Under the pieces are notes generated by a model that saw nothing but the letters and a program-made list of their open reading frames with translations, was not told the DNA's origin and did no database searches. From positions 2,906,001 to 2,970,000 of the forward strand of contig ATWD01000001.1 of the NCBI GenBank assembly GCA_000421065.1: DNA of 64,000 nt, given 5' to 3'. The first letter of the stretch is position 1, and each line of letters starts with the position of its first letter. Both the position numbers and the translations under genes were made by a program. This DNA is from Acidobacteriaceae bacterium TAA 166. GTDB taxonomy: Bacteria > Acidobacteriota > Terriglobia > Terriglobales > Acidobacteriaceae. Below are positions 54,297 to 62,692 of this stretch, piece after piece.

Positions 54297-56138
54297 ATGA
54301 GGCCCGCTCTTCTCCGCTCCGCGCTCAATCTAGCTGCAGCCTGCCTTCTCTCCCTCTGCGCCATCCCCTCCCTCCGCGCCCAGACCACGCCCCACACCTT
54401 CGCCGTCACCGACGGACACTTCACCCTCGACGGCAAGCCCTTCCGTGTGATCTCCGGCGAGATGCACTATCCCCGCATCCCCCGCGCCTATTGGCGCGAC
54501 CGCCTGCGCATGGCCAAAGCCATGGGACTCAACACCATCACCACCTACGTCTTCTGGAACATCCATGAGCCCCAGCCCGGAGTCTACGACTTCTCCGGCA
54601 ACAACGACGTCGCCGAGTTCATCCGCGAAGCCCAGCAGGAAGGCCTCTACGTCATCCTCCGTCCCGGCCCCTACGTCTGCGCCGAGTGGGAGTTCGGCGG
54701 CTACCCCGCCTGGCTCCTCAAAGATCCCACCACCCGCGTCCGCACCACCGATCTCAAATTCATGCAGCCCGCTATTCGCTGGATGATGCGCCTCGGCAAG
54801 GAACTCGCTCCCCTCCAGATCGGCAACGGCGGCCCCATCCTCCTCACCCAGGTCGAAAACGAGTACGGATCTTTTAGTAACGATCACAGTTACATGCAGC
54901 AGATCCATAAGCTGATCGTCGACGCGGGCTTCACCAAATCCCAGCTCTACACCGCCGACGGCCCCATCCAGGTCCCCGACGGCTCTCTCCCCGACCTCCC
55001 CGTCGGCATCAACTTCGGCGCTGACAACAAGGACAGCGCGCAGAAATCCTTCGCCACCCTCAAAAAGTTCCGCCCCAACGGTCCCTTCTTCAATAGCGAA
55101 TACTGGGCCGGATGGTTCGATCACTGGGGCTCGAAACACGCCCACACCGACACCGCCATCCAGGTCTCCAATCTCCAGTGGATGCTCGAGCAGGGCTACT
55201 CCGTCAGCATCTACATGTTCCACGGCGGAACCAGCTTCGGCTTCATGAACGGAGCCAACATCGACCACGACACCTACGAGCCCGACGTCACCAGCTACGA
55301 CTACGACTCCGCCCTCGACGAAAGCGGCCGTCCCACGCCCAAGTACTTCGCCCTGCGCGACACCATCGCCAAGGCCACCGGCATCACGCCCCCACCCGTG
55401 CCTAAGGTCGATCCCCCCATGGCCGTCCCCACGATCTCATTGCCGCAGGCCGCATCCCTCTGGGAGAACCTCCCCACCGCCATCCGCTCCGAAGACACCC
55501 AGACCATGGAGCAGATCGGCCAGGCCTACGGCTACATCCTCTACCGCACCCACCTCAAGGCCAACGTCACCGGCGAGCTCGTCCTCGACCAGCTCCACAG
55601 CTACGCCCAGGTCTACCTCAATAAGAAGCTCGTAGGCACCCTCGACCGCCGCCTGAAGCAGGACCGGCTCAAGCTCGACGCTACCGCCGGAGCCCAGCTC
55701 GACCTCCTCGTCGAAAATACCGGCCGCGTCAACTTCGGCAAGACCATCGGCGGTGAGAGCGCCGGCATCACCCATCAGGTCACCTTCGCCGGCGCGCCCC
55801 TCCACAACTGGGAGATCTACCCCCTCACCCTCACCCACGTCGACAAGCTGCCCTTCCGCTCCAAACCCTGTGAAGGCCCCTGTTTCTATCGAGGCAGCTT
55901 CAACTTGAGCCAGATCGCCGATACCTTCCTCGACACCACTGCCTTCACCAAGGGCGAGCTCTGGCTCAACGGCCGTGCCCTCGGACGAATCTGGAACGCA
56001 GGCCCGCAGCAGGCCCTTTACACCCCGGCCCCCTGGCTTCAAAAGGGATCGAACCAGGTCATCGTCTTCGATCTTCAGGGGAAGATGGGCCGCACCCTCA
56101 AGGGTGCCGACCACCCCATGCTCGGACCCACTAAATAG
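54297..56138 (+). CDS. Exported beta-galactosidase, GH35
   Basis: 613-residue glycoside hydrolase. The signal peptide is ALNLAAACLLSLCAIPSLRAQ. GEMHYPRIPRAYWRDRLRMAK and VFWNIHEPQPG are GH35 landmarks. The acid/base Glu is in LLTQVENEYGSF and the nucleophile Glu in FFNSEYWAGWFDHWG. C-terminal beta-domains (GELVLDQLHSYAQVYLNKKL and a jelly roll ending WLQKGSNQVIVF) complete it. The ATG at 54297 has AAGGGAAG upstream; the frame extends back to 53145 only as a shadow of the aldo/keto reductase. Probably removes terminal beta-galactose from glycans, with the GH20 and sulfatase nearby. Confidence 0.94.
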   Translation: MRPALLRSALNLAAACLLSLCAIPSLRAQTTPHTFAVTDGHFTLDGKPFRVISGEMHYPRIPRAYWRDRLRMAKAMGLNTITTYVFWNIHEPQPGVYDFSGNNDVAEFIREAQQEGLYVILRPGPYVCAEWEFGGYPAWLLKDPTTRVRTTDLKFMQPAIRWMMRLGKELAPLQIGNGGPILLTQVENEYGSFSNDHSYMQQIHKLIVDAGFTKSQLYTADGPIQVPDGSLPDLPVGINFGADNKDSAQKSFATLKKFRPNGPFFNSEYWAGWFDHWGSKHAHTDTAIQVSNLQWMLEQGYSVSIYMFHGGTSFGFMNGANIDHDTYEPDVTSYDYDSALDESGRPTPKYFALRDTIAKATGITPPPVPKVDPPMAVPTISLPQAASLWENLPTAIRSEDTQTMEQIGQAYGYILYRTHLKANVTGELVLDQLHSYAQVYLNKKLVGTLDRRLKQDRLKLDATAGAQLDLLVENTGRVNFGKTIGGESAGITHQVTFAGAPLHNWEIYPLTLTHVDKLPFRSKPCEGPCFYRGSFNLSQIADTFLDTTAFTKGELWLNGRALGRIWNAGPQQALYTPAPWLQKGSNQVIVFDLQGKMGRTLKGADHPMLGPTK

Positions 56139-56153
56139 AAGAATAGAAGACAA

Positions 56154-56378
56154 GCGCTGCCGCGCGGGCCCACTGCGTGTGGAGCGGTCACTTCGTGGCG
56201 CGTATATCCCCTTCGGGTCGCGGCTCCCGTTGGTCGCTTGTAATATCTCTGCGCCGACCAAAGGGAGGCCCACGCCAACGGCGGTATACGCATTACGAAG
56301 TGACCGCCCGTACCGGGGTCCCCACAAACAGGTCTTCGTTTGTGGGGTGGTCGAGCATAGTGGGGCCCGGCCGGCCAT
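56154..56378. repeat. Palindromic intergenic element, copy G (extended arm)
   Basis: Longer copy. GCGCTGCCGCGCGGGCCCAC, GGTCACTTCGTGGCGCG, CTTCGGGTCGCGGCTCCCG, GCGCCGACCAAAGGGAGGCC and ACGAAGTGACCGCCCG are followed by an extra arm with CCCCACAAACAGG ... TTTGTGGGG. It ends CCCGGCCGGCCAT. Its extended arm is the reverse complement of that in copy H. Confidence 0.85.
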
Positions 56379-56388
56379 CAGCCTTTCC

Positions 56389-58056
56389 TCAGTGCCCCGC
56401 CGAAGCGCTCGCATTCTTAGGAGGCCGCGGGATAAAGAACAATAGCGGCAGCATACAAGCGCAGAAGATCGCCATGTACTGAATGATGTCCAGGTACGCC
56501 AGCATCCCTGCTTGACGATGCAGCTGGTTATACATATACGCCTGCGCCGTATGCACGCCCTGGCCCACCATCGGATTCCCGCCGCCGTGGCCGCCGAACA
56601 CACCCTTCAGCTGTTTGATCTGGTCCACATACGCTGGATTCCCCGGAGTCAGGTTGCGGATCATATGCGACTCATGCGCAGCCGTCAGCCTCGTCAGCAT
56701 CGTCGCCACAAACGCCGTTCCGCACGATCCACCCACGTTTCGCGCCAGGTTCGTCAGGCCCGAAACATCGTTGCTCTCCGACTGCTTCACGCCGATATAA
56801 GCGATCGTATTGATCGGAATGAACAGAAACGCCAGCCCCGAAGACTGGAAGATGCGAAGGAACGCCAGCCTCCCATAGCTGATCTGCAGGTCCATCGTAT
56901 GCATCGTGATCAGCGCCAGCGTCAGCATCAGAAAGCCGTACCCAATCAGCTTCCGCGGGTCCACCTTGCTCGAAAGGAAGCCCACCACCGGCATCATCGC
57001 CATCATCATGAAGCCCGCCGGCGACAGCACCATGCCCGCCAGCTCCGCCGTATACCCCAGCAGCGTCTGCACAAACTGCGGGATCAGGATCGTTGTGCCA
57101 TACAGCGAGAAGCCCAGCACGAACATCAGGATGAACGAGATGGCAAAGTTTCGCCGCTTGAACAGCGTCAGGTTCACGATCGGCCGATCGCCCTTCCGCA
57201 GCATCCGCAGCTCCCACCAGATCATCGTGAAGAACGCGACCACCATTGTAACAATGAAGAAGGTAATGATCTTCGAGGCGAACCAGTCGTCCTCCTGGCC
57301 CTTATCCAGAATGAACTCCAGCGAGCCGAACGTCAGTCCCAGCAGAGCGAATCCAAGAAAGTCCAGACGGATTCCGCCCTTCTGTGCCTGCTTCACCTGA
57401 TCCTCGACCCACGGTGGATCTTCGACGATACGCGAGGTCAGGAACAGCGACAGAAGACAGATCGGAACATTCAGGAAGAAGATCCAGCGCCAGTCATAGT
57501 TGTCCGTGATCCACCCGCCCAGCGTCGGCCCGATCGCTGGGGCCACCACCACCGCCAGGCCGTACATCGCAAAAGCCTGTCCGCGCTTCTCCGGAGGAAA
57601 CGTATCCGCCAGGATCGCCTGCTCCGAAGGAGCCAGACCTCCGCCGCCCATTCCCTGCAGAATCCGGAAGAATACCAGCAGCGGAAGCGAAGGAGCCAGG
57701 CCGCACATCGCCGAGCTGATGCCGAACAGCATCACGCAGATCATGTAAAACTTCTTGCGCCCGATAAACGTCGTCATGTACGCGCCCGCCGGCAGAATCA
57801 CGGCGTTCGCCACCAGGTACGCGGTCAGAACCCAGGTCGCCTCATCCTGCGTCGCGCCTAGGCCGCCTGCGATGTGCGGTAGCGCAACGTTCGCAATCGA
57901 CGAGTCCAGCACCTCCATGAACGTCGCCAGCGTTACCGTCATCGCGACGATCCACGGATTGATGCGCGGTCGCCATGCAGCATTGGAGGCCGCGGTCTGT
58001 TCCGGAGTCTGCTCCGGGAGCTGGGAACCAGGAAGATCGAGGGTCGTTGAGGCCAT
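56389..58056 (-). CDS. DHA2-family multidrug MFS transporter, EmrB-like
   Basis: 555-residue inner-membrane proton antiporter with 14 predicted helices. FMEVLDSSIANVALPHIAGGLG is the DHA2 motif D1 region. PAGAYMTTFIGRKKFY is motif A, and VFFRILQGMGGGGLAPSEQAIL and VVVAPAIGPTLGGWI are motifs B and C. The ATG at 58056 is used, because the longer frame begins with a TTG at 58089 without support. No EmrA-type periplasmic adaptor or outer-membrane channel lies next to it. Inverted variant copies of the palindromic element flank the gene on both sides. Confidence 0.93.
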   Translation of the reverse strand: MASTTLDLPGSQLPEQTPEQTAASNAAWRPRINPWIVAMTVTLATFMEVLDSSIANVALPHIAGGLGATQDEATWVLTAYLVANAVILPAGAYMTTFIGRKKFYMICVMLFGISSAMCGLAPSLPLLVFFRILQGMGGGGLAPSEQAILADTFPPEKRGQAFAMYGLAVVVAPAIGPTLGGWITDNYDWRWIFFLNVPICLLSLFLTSRIVEDPPWVEDQVKQAQKGGIRLDFLGFALLGLTFGSLEFILDKGQEDDWFASKIITFFIVTMVVAFFTMIWWELRMLRKGDRPIVNLTLFKRRNFAISFILMFVLGFSLYGTTILIPQFVQTLLGYTAELAGMVLSPAGFMMMAMMPVVGFLSSKVDPRKLIGYGFLMLTLALITMHTMDLQISYGRLAFLRIFQSSGLAFLFIPINTIAYIGVKQSESNDVSGLTNLARNVGGSCGTAFVATMLTRLTAAHESHMIRNLTPGNPAYVDQIKQLKGVFGGHGGGNPMVGQGVHTAQAYMYNQLHRQAGMLAYLDIIQYMAIFCACMLPLLFFIPRPPKNASASAGH

Positions 58057-58201
58057 GGGTGACTTTTCGATTCCTGCCCGCTGCAGCAAGATTCAGTTTG
58101 TGGCCGAATTTCTCGTACTGCTCCACAAAAAGTGCACCTTCGCCGCCGTTACTTCGACAGAGATCGTCCTATCGAACAATGCTTTGAGGAATTTCGAAGC
58201 T

Positions 58202-58433
58202 TATGGCCTGCCGGCCGGGCCCACTACGCTCGACCACCCCACAAATGAAGACCTGTTTGTGGGGACCCCGGCACGGGCGGTCACTTCGTGACGTGTATAT
58301 TCCCTTCGGGTCGCGGCTCCTGTTGGTCGCCTACGAATATCTTTGCGCCGAACCGAAGGGAGGCCCACGGCGAAGCCGACATACGCGTCACGAAGTGACC
58401 GCCCCACGCGCAGTGGGCCCCGCGGCAGGCCAT
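58202..58433. repeat. Palindromic intergenic element, copy H (extended arm)
   Basis: Left end ATGGCCTGCCGGCCGGGCCC, then the extra arm CCCCACAAATGAAG ... CTGTTTGTGGGG, GGTCACTTCGTGACGTG, TTGCGCCGAACCGAAGGGAGG, CGTCACGAAGTGACCGCC and a right end with GGCAGGCCAT. It fills most of the 400-bp space between the exporter and SPOR genes; nothing else is seen there. Confidence 0.85.
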
Positions 58434-58456
58434 CGCCTTCAATCGGTCAATACCCC

Positions 58457-60016
58457 CTAGTGAGAGTAGTTCTGAGCATAAAGATCCCGCGGAAGCCCCT
58501 GCCCGCGAGCCTTGCGCTTGAACGCCTCCGCCTCATCCCGGCTCATCGCTCCACCCACCGTCACCAGGTAAGGTGCGCGTCCATTCGGCGAAAACACCTC
58601 AGGATTCAGCGCCGGATGCTCCCGCTTCAAAGCATCCGCCTTCTCCTGCGCCTGCGCCTCACGGTTATACGTGTACGCCACCACGCGCCACTGCGTCTTC
58701 CCTCCGCCCGGAGCCGCAATCGCCGTACCCGGACTCCCCGCCAGGGACCTCCCCGCCGACGGTCGCGTTGCCGGCTGAGCAGCCGGAGCGTTCGCCGGTG
58801 CAGGAGCCGGCGTCGTTGCAGCCGCACGCGGCGCATCCTCGCTCGCGCCCGCCGCCGGGCTGCTATGCGTCATCCTCCATCCGAAGAAGATCACCGCCAG
58901 TAGCACCACTGCGGCAGCAATCCACATTCCCATACGGCGAGGCGCCTCTTCCACCGGCTTCACGATCCGGTGACGAACATCAGGAGCCTGCGCCGGAAGA
59001 TGCGGCTTCGGCAATGCCTCGCTCTCAGGCCCCCATTCGCTCGCCGTAGCCTTGCTCGCCGCAGCTCTGCCTGCTGCAGTCCTTCCCGCAACCCCTGAAG
59101 CCATCGCCCCCTTGAGCGTATCTACTGAAGCCGAAGCCGCCGACTCGTCCGCACTCCCCTTATCGAATAAGGTAGGCGCTGCCTCGGCACTCTTCGGCTT
59201 CCCCTGCACCCGCGCCTCCGCGGAGACTTCACTCTCCTTCACCACAGCCTGCTCTTTGACGCCCGATCCGGAATCCTTCTGCGCGGCCGTTGTCCTTGGA
59301 GCCGACGTAGCCGCAGCCACCTGTGCCGGCGAGACCGGTCCCAGCGCCGCCGCCATCTCGCTCAATCCCCACTTCCCGCTCAGACCGTTGCGAATGATCC
59401 CGTCGAACGGCGAGGGCAGCAGAGTGGCCGAGCCCTGCAAAGAGCGGCGTCCCGTCAGCGCCTCCAGCAACACCACCGCAACGGCGTGCGTATCGGCCGC
59501 CTTCCTCGTTTCCATATCCGCCGCGGCATCGCCGGCGAGGTTCGCCTCACGAACGCAATCGCTGCGCAGCTTCACCGTCTCCCCCACGGCGACGATGTTG
59601 GCCGGCTCGATGTGCTCATGCACCAGATCCTTCGCGTGCAGCGCGGTCAGCGCACCCATCAGCGCCGCCGCCAGCTGCCGAGCCTCCTCCGTCGTCAGCG
59701 TACGATTTTGGAGCAGCTCCTCGAGCGTAATCTCCGTCGGCTCCATCACGGCGTACACCAGGGGAGTGCCATCCAGCATCGTCTCGCCGAACTTCCGCAT
59801 TACCACCAGGTTTTCCTGCCTGATCTCCGAGACCGTCTTCCATCGCTCCAGAATCTCCGACTCATCGAAGTGAGCCTCGATCAGGCGCACCATGGCTGGC
59901 GTCCCCGTCCCATTCGTCGTCAGAAAGAAGGCGCTCCGGCCCTCCGGACGAACCAGCTTCTTCAGCGGATAGGCCTCGGCAATCGTCCGCCCTTCGTAAT
60001 CGCTCCAGAGTTGCAT
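58457..60016 (-). CDS. Pseudokinase-TM-SPOR protein
   Basis: 519-residue membrane protein. Residues 1-225 have a protein-kinase-like plan, but the catalytic loop reads HEHIEPAN (133-140) in place of HRDxKxxN. The Lys of the ATP site is not evident (PAMVRLIEA) and DFG is degenerate (SDC), so kinase activity is unlikely. An Ala/Ser/Pro-rich linker runs to about 360. A membrane helix lies at 363-380 (GMWIAAAVVLLAVIFFGW), another low-complexity stretch follows, and a SPOR domain (WRVVAYTYNREAQAQEKADAL, YLVTVGGAMSRDEAEAFKR) ends the protein. SPOR domains bind denuded peptidoglycan at division sites. It may carry signals from cytoplasm to septal wall. Confidence 0.85.
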   Translation of the reverse strand: MQLWSDYEGRTIAEAYPLKKLVRPEGRSAFFLTTNGTGTPAMVRLIEAHFDESEILERWKTVSEIRQENLVVMRKFGETMLDGTPLVYAVMEPTEITLEELLQNRTLTTEEARQLAAALMGALTALHAKDLVHEHIEPANIVAVGETVKLRSDCVREANLAGDAAADMETRKAADTHAVAVVLLEALTGRRSLQGSATLLPSPFDGIIRNGLSGKWGLSEMAAALGPVSPAQVAAATSAPRTTAAQKDSGSGVKEQAVVKESEVSAEARVQGKPKSAEAAPTLFDKGSADESAASASVDTLKGAMASGVAGRTAAGRAAASKATASEWGPESEALPKPHLPAQAPDVRHRIVKPVEEAPRRMGMWIAAAVVLLAVIFFGWRMTHSSPAAGASEDAPRAAATTPAPAPANAPAAQPATRPSAGRSLAGSPGTAIAAPGGGKTQWRVVAYTYNREAQAQEKADALKREHPALNPEVFSPNGRAPYLVTVGGAMSRDEAEAFKRKARGQGLPRDLYAQNYSH

Positions 60017-60304
60017 ATGTATACCAGTCCTGAGGGAGTAGTGAATGAATCAAGGAAGGATGCCCCAAAGGGCAAATGAAGCAATCGCCGCTCAGCCGGA
60101 AGCGTGCACACAGCGGCTGGCTGCGCATAACGCCTACTATTATCCTCCATAGCTTCAGCCATCTCAACGCCGCAGAGATTTGCAATGTCTATGCGTTGGT
60201 TCCAGTTGGTTCGCCAGGATCGACCTGCTAAACTGCCCTTTCTCGCCGTCGGCGAACGCCCTCATCCGGCCTTAGCTGGTAAAAGGTTAAAGAGAGGGCC
60301 CTCG
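60017..60304. other. Divergent intergenic region
   Basis: About 290 bases between the leftward SPOR gene and the rightward zinc-ribbon gene. A + strand frame from 60185 is open but joins the downstream gene only by chance. No dyad or RNA gene recognised. Confidence 0.45.
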
Positions 60305-61090
60305 ATGCATCCGGATCTCGAAAAAATGATTGTCCTGCAGAGCCTCGACGGAGAGGTTCGCCGCCTGACCGAAGAGATGGCAGTCCTGCCCAAACGCGTC
60401 GCCGCACTGGCCAAAGAGCACGCCGCCGCCAGCCAAGCGCTCACCTCGACGATCGAAGAGCTCGCCAAAGAAGAGGCCCTGCGCCGCCGCCAGGAGCTTG
60501 ACGTCAAAGACCATCAGCAGAAGATCGCCCGTCTCCGCAAGCAGATGGATGCCGTCACCACCACCGCCCAGGCCTCCGCCCTCGAACACGAGATCTCCTT
60601 CGCCCAAACCGAGATCGCGCACCTCGAAGACGCCGAGCTCGAGAGTATGGAGCGCACCGAGCAGCTCGAGGCCACCAGGGCCATCGCCGAGGAGACCGTC
60701 GCCAACCTCGCCCGCCGCCACGCCGAAGAGACCGCAAAGGCCGCCGAAGTTCTCGAGCACGACCGTGCAGCCCTCACGGACCTCAACGCCAAACGCGCCG
60801 AGCTTCGCCCCCAGATCGGCGAGAACTCCCTCTCGCTCTACGACCGCATCGCCAAGTCCCGCGGAACCGCGCTCGCCGAAGGCATCGACCACAAGTGCTC
60901 GGCCTGCCAGATGGTCGTTCGCCCTCAGCGCTGGAACGATCTGCGCGACCGCGGCAACGACGAGGCCATGCTCACCTGCGAGACCTGTGGACGGCTCCTC
61001 TATTGGGACCCCGCCCGCGACGCCCCTCAGAAGAAGCCCGCCGGACGCAACGAGAGCCTCGCCGCCGCCATCGTGAGAGCCTCGCTGTGA
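60305..61090 (+). CDS. Coiled-coil protein with C-terminal zinc ribbon
   Basis: 261-residue protein of the C4-type zinc-ribbon family (CT398/FlgZ-like). Residues 1-190 form a long helical hairpin (LEKMIVLQSLDGEVRRLTEEM, AQTEIAHLEDAELESMERTE). The ribbon is CSACQMV ... LTCETCGRLLYW. The family is linked to RNA or secretion factors in some bacteria; the role here is unknown. I use the ATG at 60305, next to GAGAGGG. The stop overlaps the next start by 4 bases (GTGA), so the two genes are translationally coupled. Confidence 0.88.
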   Translation: MHPDLEKMIVLQSLDGEVRRLTEEMAVLPKRVAALAKEHAAASQALTSTIEELAKEEALRRRQELDVKDHQQKIARLRKQMDAVTTTAQASALEHEISFAQTEIAHLEDAELESMERTEQLEATRAIAEETVANLARRHAEETAKAAEVLEHDRAALTDLNAKRAELRPQIGENSLSLYDRIAKSRGTALAEGIDHKCSACQMVVRPQRWNDLRDRGNDEAMLTCETCGRLLYWDPARDAPQKKPAGRNESLAAAIVRASL

Positions 61091-61626
61091 CCCGTACGGC
61101 CAAACGCATCTGTGTCGATATGGACGAGGTGATGGCCGATGCTCTCGCCGAGCATCTCCTCCGTTACAATCGCGATCACGACGAGAACCTCACCCTCGCC
61201 GACCTCCAGGGCAAAGCCCTCTGGGAGGTCGTCGCCCTCGACCGCCACAACGCCCTCGAGAGCTACCTGCGCTCCGAAGACTTCTTCGAGAACCTCGCCG
61301 TCATGCCCGAATCGCAGCGCGTTCTGCGTATGCTCCAGCAGACCCACGAGATCTTCATCGCCACCGCCGCCATGGAGGTTCCCACCTCCTTCCACCAGAA
61401 GTTTCGCTGGCTCGAGCGCCACTTCCCGTTCATCCCGCCCTCGCACATCGTCTACTGCGGCGACAAAAGCATCCTCAACGCAGATTTTCTGATCGACGAC
61501 AATCCCCGCCAGCTGCGGCGCTTCCGGGGTGAGGGCATCCTCTTCACCTCTCCGCACAACATCAACGTGCAGGGCTTCCGCCGCGTCAACGACTGGCTCG
61601 ATGTAGAAAAGCTCTTCCTCGGGTAA
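61087..61626 (+). CDS. 5'(3')-deoxyribonucleotidase
   Basis: 179-residue HAD-superfamily phosphatase of the NT5C type, which dephosphorylates deoxynucleoside monophosphates. The nucleophile motif is RICVDMDEVMAD; FIATAAMEVPTSFHQKF gives the motif II region; HIVYCGDKSILNADFLIDDNPRQL gives the lysine and the acidic motif. The start is the GTG at 61087, which overlaps the TGA of the zinc-ribbon gene; the upstream frame to 60895 is a shadow. Cytosolic, likely nucleotide-pool control. Confidence 0.9.
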   Translation: MTRTAKRICVDMDEVMADALAEHLLRYNRDHDENLTLADLQGKALWEVVALDRHNALESYLRSEDFFENLAVMPESQRVLRMLQQTHEIFIATAAMEVPTSFHQKFRWLERHFPFIPPSHIVYCGDKSILNADFLIDDNPRQLRRFRGEGILFTSPHNINVQGFRRVNDWLDVEKLFLG

Positions 61627-61669
61627 AACGCCTGGCAGCAAAGACAGAGCCCGTAACCCGTAAAAAAGT

Positions 61670-61710
61670 GCCATCCTGAACGGAGCGCAGAGCAGTCGAA
61701 AGAGTTGCGT
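61670..61710. repeat. Short dispersed repeat, copy 2
   Basis: CATCCTGAACGGAGCGCAGA followed by GCAGTCGAAAGAGTTGCG; a more diverged copy of the pattern at 41494 and 63319. It lies just past the deoxyribonucleotidase stop. Confidence 0.6.
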
Positions 61711-61813
61711 TCCGAACCCGTTGCTAAATTATCGCCTGACAGTTTAGCAAGCGAGATCGCTGGCGATAAGCGGACATATGAGGAGTAATGGAGCGCAGCC
61801 GTCAAACGTCTCA

Positions 61814-62554
61814 TCACTCCATACCCAGGATGATCGCTGATTTGGCTAGTCTAGCTGCTGCTCTTGAATCCCAAGCATCGGGAGTTCCATGTTCTTTGTA
61901 TTGTGAGACTGCAGCAGTGTACTCGTCACGAACCTCAGGTTCCGCAATAAATCTCTCCAAGAGCCGCAGGGCCTTCTGCCTTTTTCCAAAACAGCAGACA
62001 TATTCGAGCGCGCTTGGTTCCCACGTCCATGGCATCGTGCCTTCAAGCAAGCTCTGGATGACATCCTCAGGCTTATTGAAACGTTCGAGATATGGAATAC
62101 CTACGTCGGTGATCAGCTTTTTGGCCTTGGCAACGACCGCGTGCCGAGTATTTGGATTCGCCAGATTAAACGTCACCCATTTGGCAGGCACCTGAAGATT
62201 TCCAATCTGACCTCCGGTGACAGCACCATCGCTGGCCCAAGCTCCGGGCACCGCACGCCTAAAGATTTTCAGGGCTTTTGAAGAAACATTCGCGTGTTCG
62301 ATCAAAGTGATATTGCCGAATGCAGCTAGATCGCCGAGCACTGGCAATTTCGACAGAGCCCTGTTGAAGACGCTTCCGTGTGTATCGGCCAGCAGATAGT
62401 TTCTAGAACTCGACTGAAAATGGATTTCGAATTTTAGATCGCCATTGGCCCTCACTGCCGAATGCTTGCTCGGACGGTATTGAAATCCAAAGGCTTCAAG
62501 GTAAGAAGCTATTTCGACGCAACATTGGTCAAAAATCTCGCGTGCTGACTCCAT
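61814..62554 (-). CDS. Hypothetical protein, A+T-rich compared with neighbours
   Basis: 246-residue protein of unknown family. The N-terminal segment (FDQCCVEIASYLEAFGFQYRPSKHSAVRANGDLKFEIHFQSSS, read in parts) resembles small domains that begin by describing a polypeptide end, but no named family is certain. The middle is beta-rich and the C-terminus helical (RQKALRLLERFIAEPEVRDEY). The codons are clearly more A+T-rich than the GC-rich genes on both sides, which suggests recent acquisition. No strong ribosome site precedes the ATG. Confidence 0.7.
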   Translation of the reverse strand: MESAREIFDQCCVEIASYLEAFGFQYRPSKHSAVRANGDLKFEIHFQSSSRNYLLADTHGSVFNRALSKLPVLGDLAAFGNITLIEHANVSSKALKIFRRAVPGAWASDGAVTGGQIGNLQVPAKWVTFNLANPNTRHAVVAKAKKLITDVGIPYLERFNKPEDVIQSLLEGTMPWTWEPSALEYVCCFGKRQKALRLLERFIAEPEVRDEYTAAVSQYKEHGTPDAWDSRAAARLAKSAIILGME

Positions 62555-62692
62555 AGAAATGAAGGATATAGGGCAGAACGCAAGAACGCGATGGGACCGC
62601 CCTTAGATCACTACCGATAAACGCCGTTCTCGTCATCAAGACCGATACCCAAGCAGTCACAAATCTAAACTGAGGCCGCAATTCAGCCCAAT

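Noticed and set aside
33570..58433. Palindromic elements as a CRISPR array or as tRNA/rRNA genes
   Set aside because: Copies are kilobases apart with genes between, there are no regular spacers, and no cloverleaf or rRNA sequence was recognised.
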